Positions 5,563 to 6,594 of a DNA stretch of 6,594 nucleotides are shown here, piece after piece. The notes under the pieces are model-generated. The model was not told where the DNA came from. It ran no database searches and was given only the letters and a program-made list of their open reading frames with translations. How positions within the stretch are numbered: position 1 is the stretch's first letter; every line of letters starts with the position of its first letter. The DNA is from Dehalococcoidia bacterium (lineage in GTDB: Bacteria; Chloroflexota; Dehalococcoidia; Dehalococcoidales; UBA1222): the NCBI GenBank assembly GCA_009779655.1, contig WRDV01000056.1, forward strand, positions 1-6,594. The letters are read 5' to 3'. The position numbers and the translations under genes were made by a program.

Positions 5563-6188
5563 ATATTCCGGTATATAATATGTCCGGCGAAGTAGTGCGT
5601 AACATTGATATTGCAGACGCTGTCTTCGCTCAGCCTGTCAGAGAGGCTTTGGTGCATCAGGCGTTGTTGGCACAGCGCGCCAACGCTCATCAAGGTACTT
5701 CTGATACCAAGACCCGCAGCGAAGTTGCGGGCAGTGTCAAAAAAATGTATCGCCAGAAAGGCACAGGTCGGGCGCGCTCGGGTTCTGCCAAGAGCGGCGT
5801 GCGCCGCGGCGGCGGTGTAATCTTTGGTCCTCATCCTCGCGATGTGTCTGTCGCTTTGCCAAAGAAAATGCGTCAAGCTGCGATTAAGAGCGTGTTGTCA
5901 TCAAAGGTTTCCGAGCAGGAATTGGTGGTATTGGACGAGCTTAAGTTTGATGTCCCCAAGACTTGCGATATGGTTAAGGTGATGAAAGCATTGGGCATTG
6001 ACGGTAAGGCTATTGTAGCGTTGCCTGAATTGGATGAAGTCGTTGTCAAGAGCGCCCGCAATTTGCGTAAAATAAAGACTATGCCGGCGCGTCAGCTCAA
6101 TGTGGCCGATATGCTGTCTTACGATAAACTGCTTATGACTGAAGCGGCGCTGAGACAGATTGAAGAGTTGTGGGGAGGTGCTTCCTAA
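5559..6188 (+). CDS. rplD: 50S ribosomal protein L4
   Basis: L4 binds 23S rRNA domain I and its long loop lines the peptide exit tunnel. The 209 residues match the family. The loop region (about 45-96) carries YRQKGTGRARSG (64-75), including the lysine (Lys67) and GTGRAR associated with macrolide binding in other bacteria. It is intact, so no L4-type macrolide resistance is suggested. The start is GTG at 5559, sharing GTGA with the rplC stop, and GGGAG (5548-5552) lies 6 nt upstream. This GTG gives MNIPVYNMSGE, the usual L4 beginning. In E. coli L4 also represses the S10 operon, but no corresponding leader is seen here. The stop TAA is directly followed by the rplW ATG. Confidence 0.97.
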   Translation: MNIPVYNMSGEVVRNIDIADAVFAQPVREALVHQALLAQRANAHQGTSDTKTRSEVAGSVKKMYRQKGTGRARSGSAKSGVRRGGGVIFGPHPRDVSVALPKKMRQAAIKSVLSSKVSEQELVVLDELKFDVPKTCDMVKVMKALGIDGKAIVALPELDEVVVKSARNLRKIKTMPARQLNVADMLSYDKLLMTEAALRQIEELWGGAS

Positions 6189-6482
6189 ATGAAAGCTATA
6201 CAGGTTTATGATGTGCTGCGCAAGCCCATCATCACCGAGAAGAGTACCATACTGCAATCCGGCGGCAAGTATGCTTTTGAAGTAGCCAAGGCTGCAAATA
6301 AAACTCAGATTAAAGATGCAGTCGAGAAGGCTTTCAAGGTTACCGTCATAAGTGTCAATGTGATGGTGATTAAGGGCAAATTGCGTCGTGTCGGTCGCGG
6401 CATCACGCTTACGCCTTCTAAGAAGAAGGCCATAGTGACGCTTAAGGCCGGCGATAAAATTGAGATGGTTGAAGGCGTCTAA
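6189..6482 (+). CDS. rplW: 50S ribosomal protein L23
   Basis: L23 lies at the exit of the peptide tunnel and is the docking site for trigger factor and SRP. The 97 residues match the family. RKPIITEKS (11-19) includes Glu17, equivalent to the trigger-factor contact Glu18 of E. coli. It is followed by KTQIKDAVEKAFKVTVISVN and the loop KGKLRRVGRG, then KKAIVTLKAGDKIEM near the end. The ATG starts immediately after the rplD TAA (TAAATG). A strong GGGGAGGT (6172-6179) inside the end of rplD lies 9 nt upstream, so translation of the two genes is probably coupled. Nothing unusual was seen. Confidence 0.97.
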   Translation: MKAIQVYDVLRKPIITEKSTILQSGGKYAFEVAKAANKTQIKDAVEKAFKVTVISVNVMVIKGKLRRVGRGITLTPSKKKAIVTLKAGDKIEMVEGV

Positions 6483-6500
6483 GGAGTAACATGAGACATG
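6481..6500 (+). promoter_or_regulatory. rplB ribosome binding site with two competing ATG codons
   Basis: AAGGAG (6481-6486) precedes two ATGs. The first, at 6491, is 4 nt away but out of frame, and reads five codons (MRHGD) to TAA at 6506-6508. The second, at 6498, is 11 nt away and opens the L2 frame. The protein match makes 6498 the true start even though its spacing is the longer one. Confidence 0.6.
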
Positions 6501-6594
6501 GGGATTAAAATATATCGCCCAACCTCGCCGGGCCGGCGCAATATGACTGGGCTGACTTTTGATGAAATATCAAAGAAGGCTCCTGAGAAAGCGC
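6498..6594 (+). CDS. rplB: 50S ribosomal protein L2, N-terminal part (cut by window edge)
   Basis: L2 is a large rRNA-binding protein needed for subunit association and for building the peptidyl-transferase centre. Only the first 32 codons are in the window. They read MGIKIYRPTSPGRRNMTGL and then TFDEISKKAPEKA. This matches the family N-terminus (M-x-I-K-x-Y-x-P-T-S/T-P-G-R-R), with the TPGRR-type motif complete. The gene starts 15 nt after rplW and in the usual S10-operon order, which independently supports the call. The globular and C-terminal domains lie beyond the edge, so completeness cannot be judged. Confidence 0.95.
   Translation, partial: MGIKIYRPTSPGRRNMTGLTFDEISKKAPEKA

Overview
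This window is a bacterial chromosomal segment in which an accessory, partly mobile left flank meets the start of the main ribosomal-protein gene cluster. The organism looks like a moderate-GC bacterium. The ribosomal proteins, the S12 of the longer type with an N-terminal insert, and the order rpsL-rpsG-fusA-rpsJ with no tuf would fit Chloroflexota, possibly Dehalococcoidia. That assignment is an inference from memory of gene order and protein style, not a computed placement.

Layout: positions 2-106 hold the last 34 codons of an IS630/Tc1-type (ISY100-like) transposase, and the probable right end of that element lies near 119-124. A leftward gene follows (1009-200). It encodes a four-helix membrane protein with an N-terminal DUF3784 motif and a C-terminal PH-like domain, a type best known from Firmicutes, so this flank may have been acquired. 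Positions 1010-1547 are non-coding as far as I can tell. They hold several short inverted repeats, a strong rightward sigma-70-type promoter (TTGACA / extended TGT-TACACT, 1388-1417) and a perfect 12-bp stem (1492-1520) just upstream of rpsL.

From 1548 to the right edge, all genes run rightward and are tightly packed: rpsL (S12), rpsG (S7), fusA (EF-G), rpsJ (S10), rplC (L3), rplD (L4), rplW (L23) and the first 32 codons of rplB (L2). The gaps are 8, 36, 14, 9, -4, 0 and 15 nt. No terminator or convincing second promoter is visible inside the cluster, so the str and S10 operons are probably one transcription unit here. The spacings leave no room for the classical E. coli S7 target between rpsL and rpsG, or for an L4-responsive leader before rpsJ. 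The 12-bp leader stem is the obvious candidate if this operon is autoregulated.

The core genes are mostly ordinary. The points worth a second look are proline in S12 at the position of E. coli Lys87, an unusual S10 loop (SSFI in place of SPHV), the leader stem with a possible competing pairing to the rpsL ribosome binding site, an out-of-frame ATG at 6491 next to the rplB ribosome binding site, and the IS-associated membrane gene beside the ribosomal cluster. I found no convincing evidence of an entirely new system.
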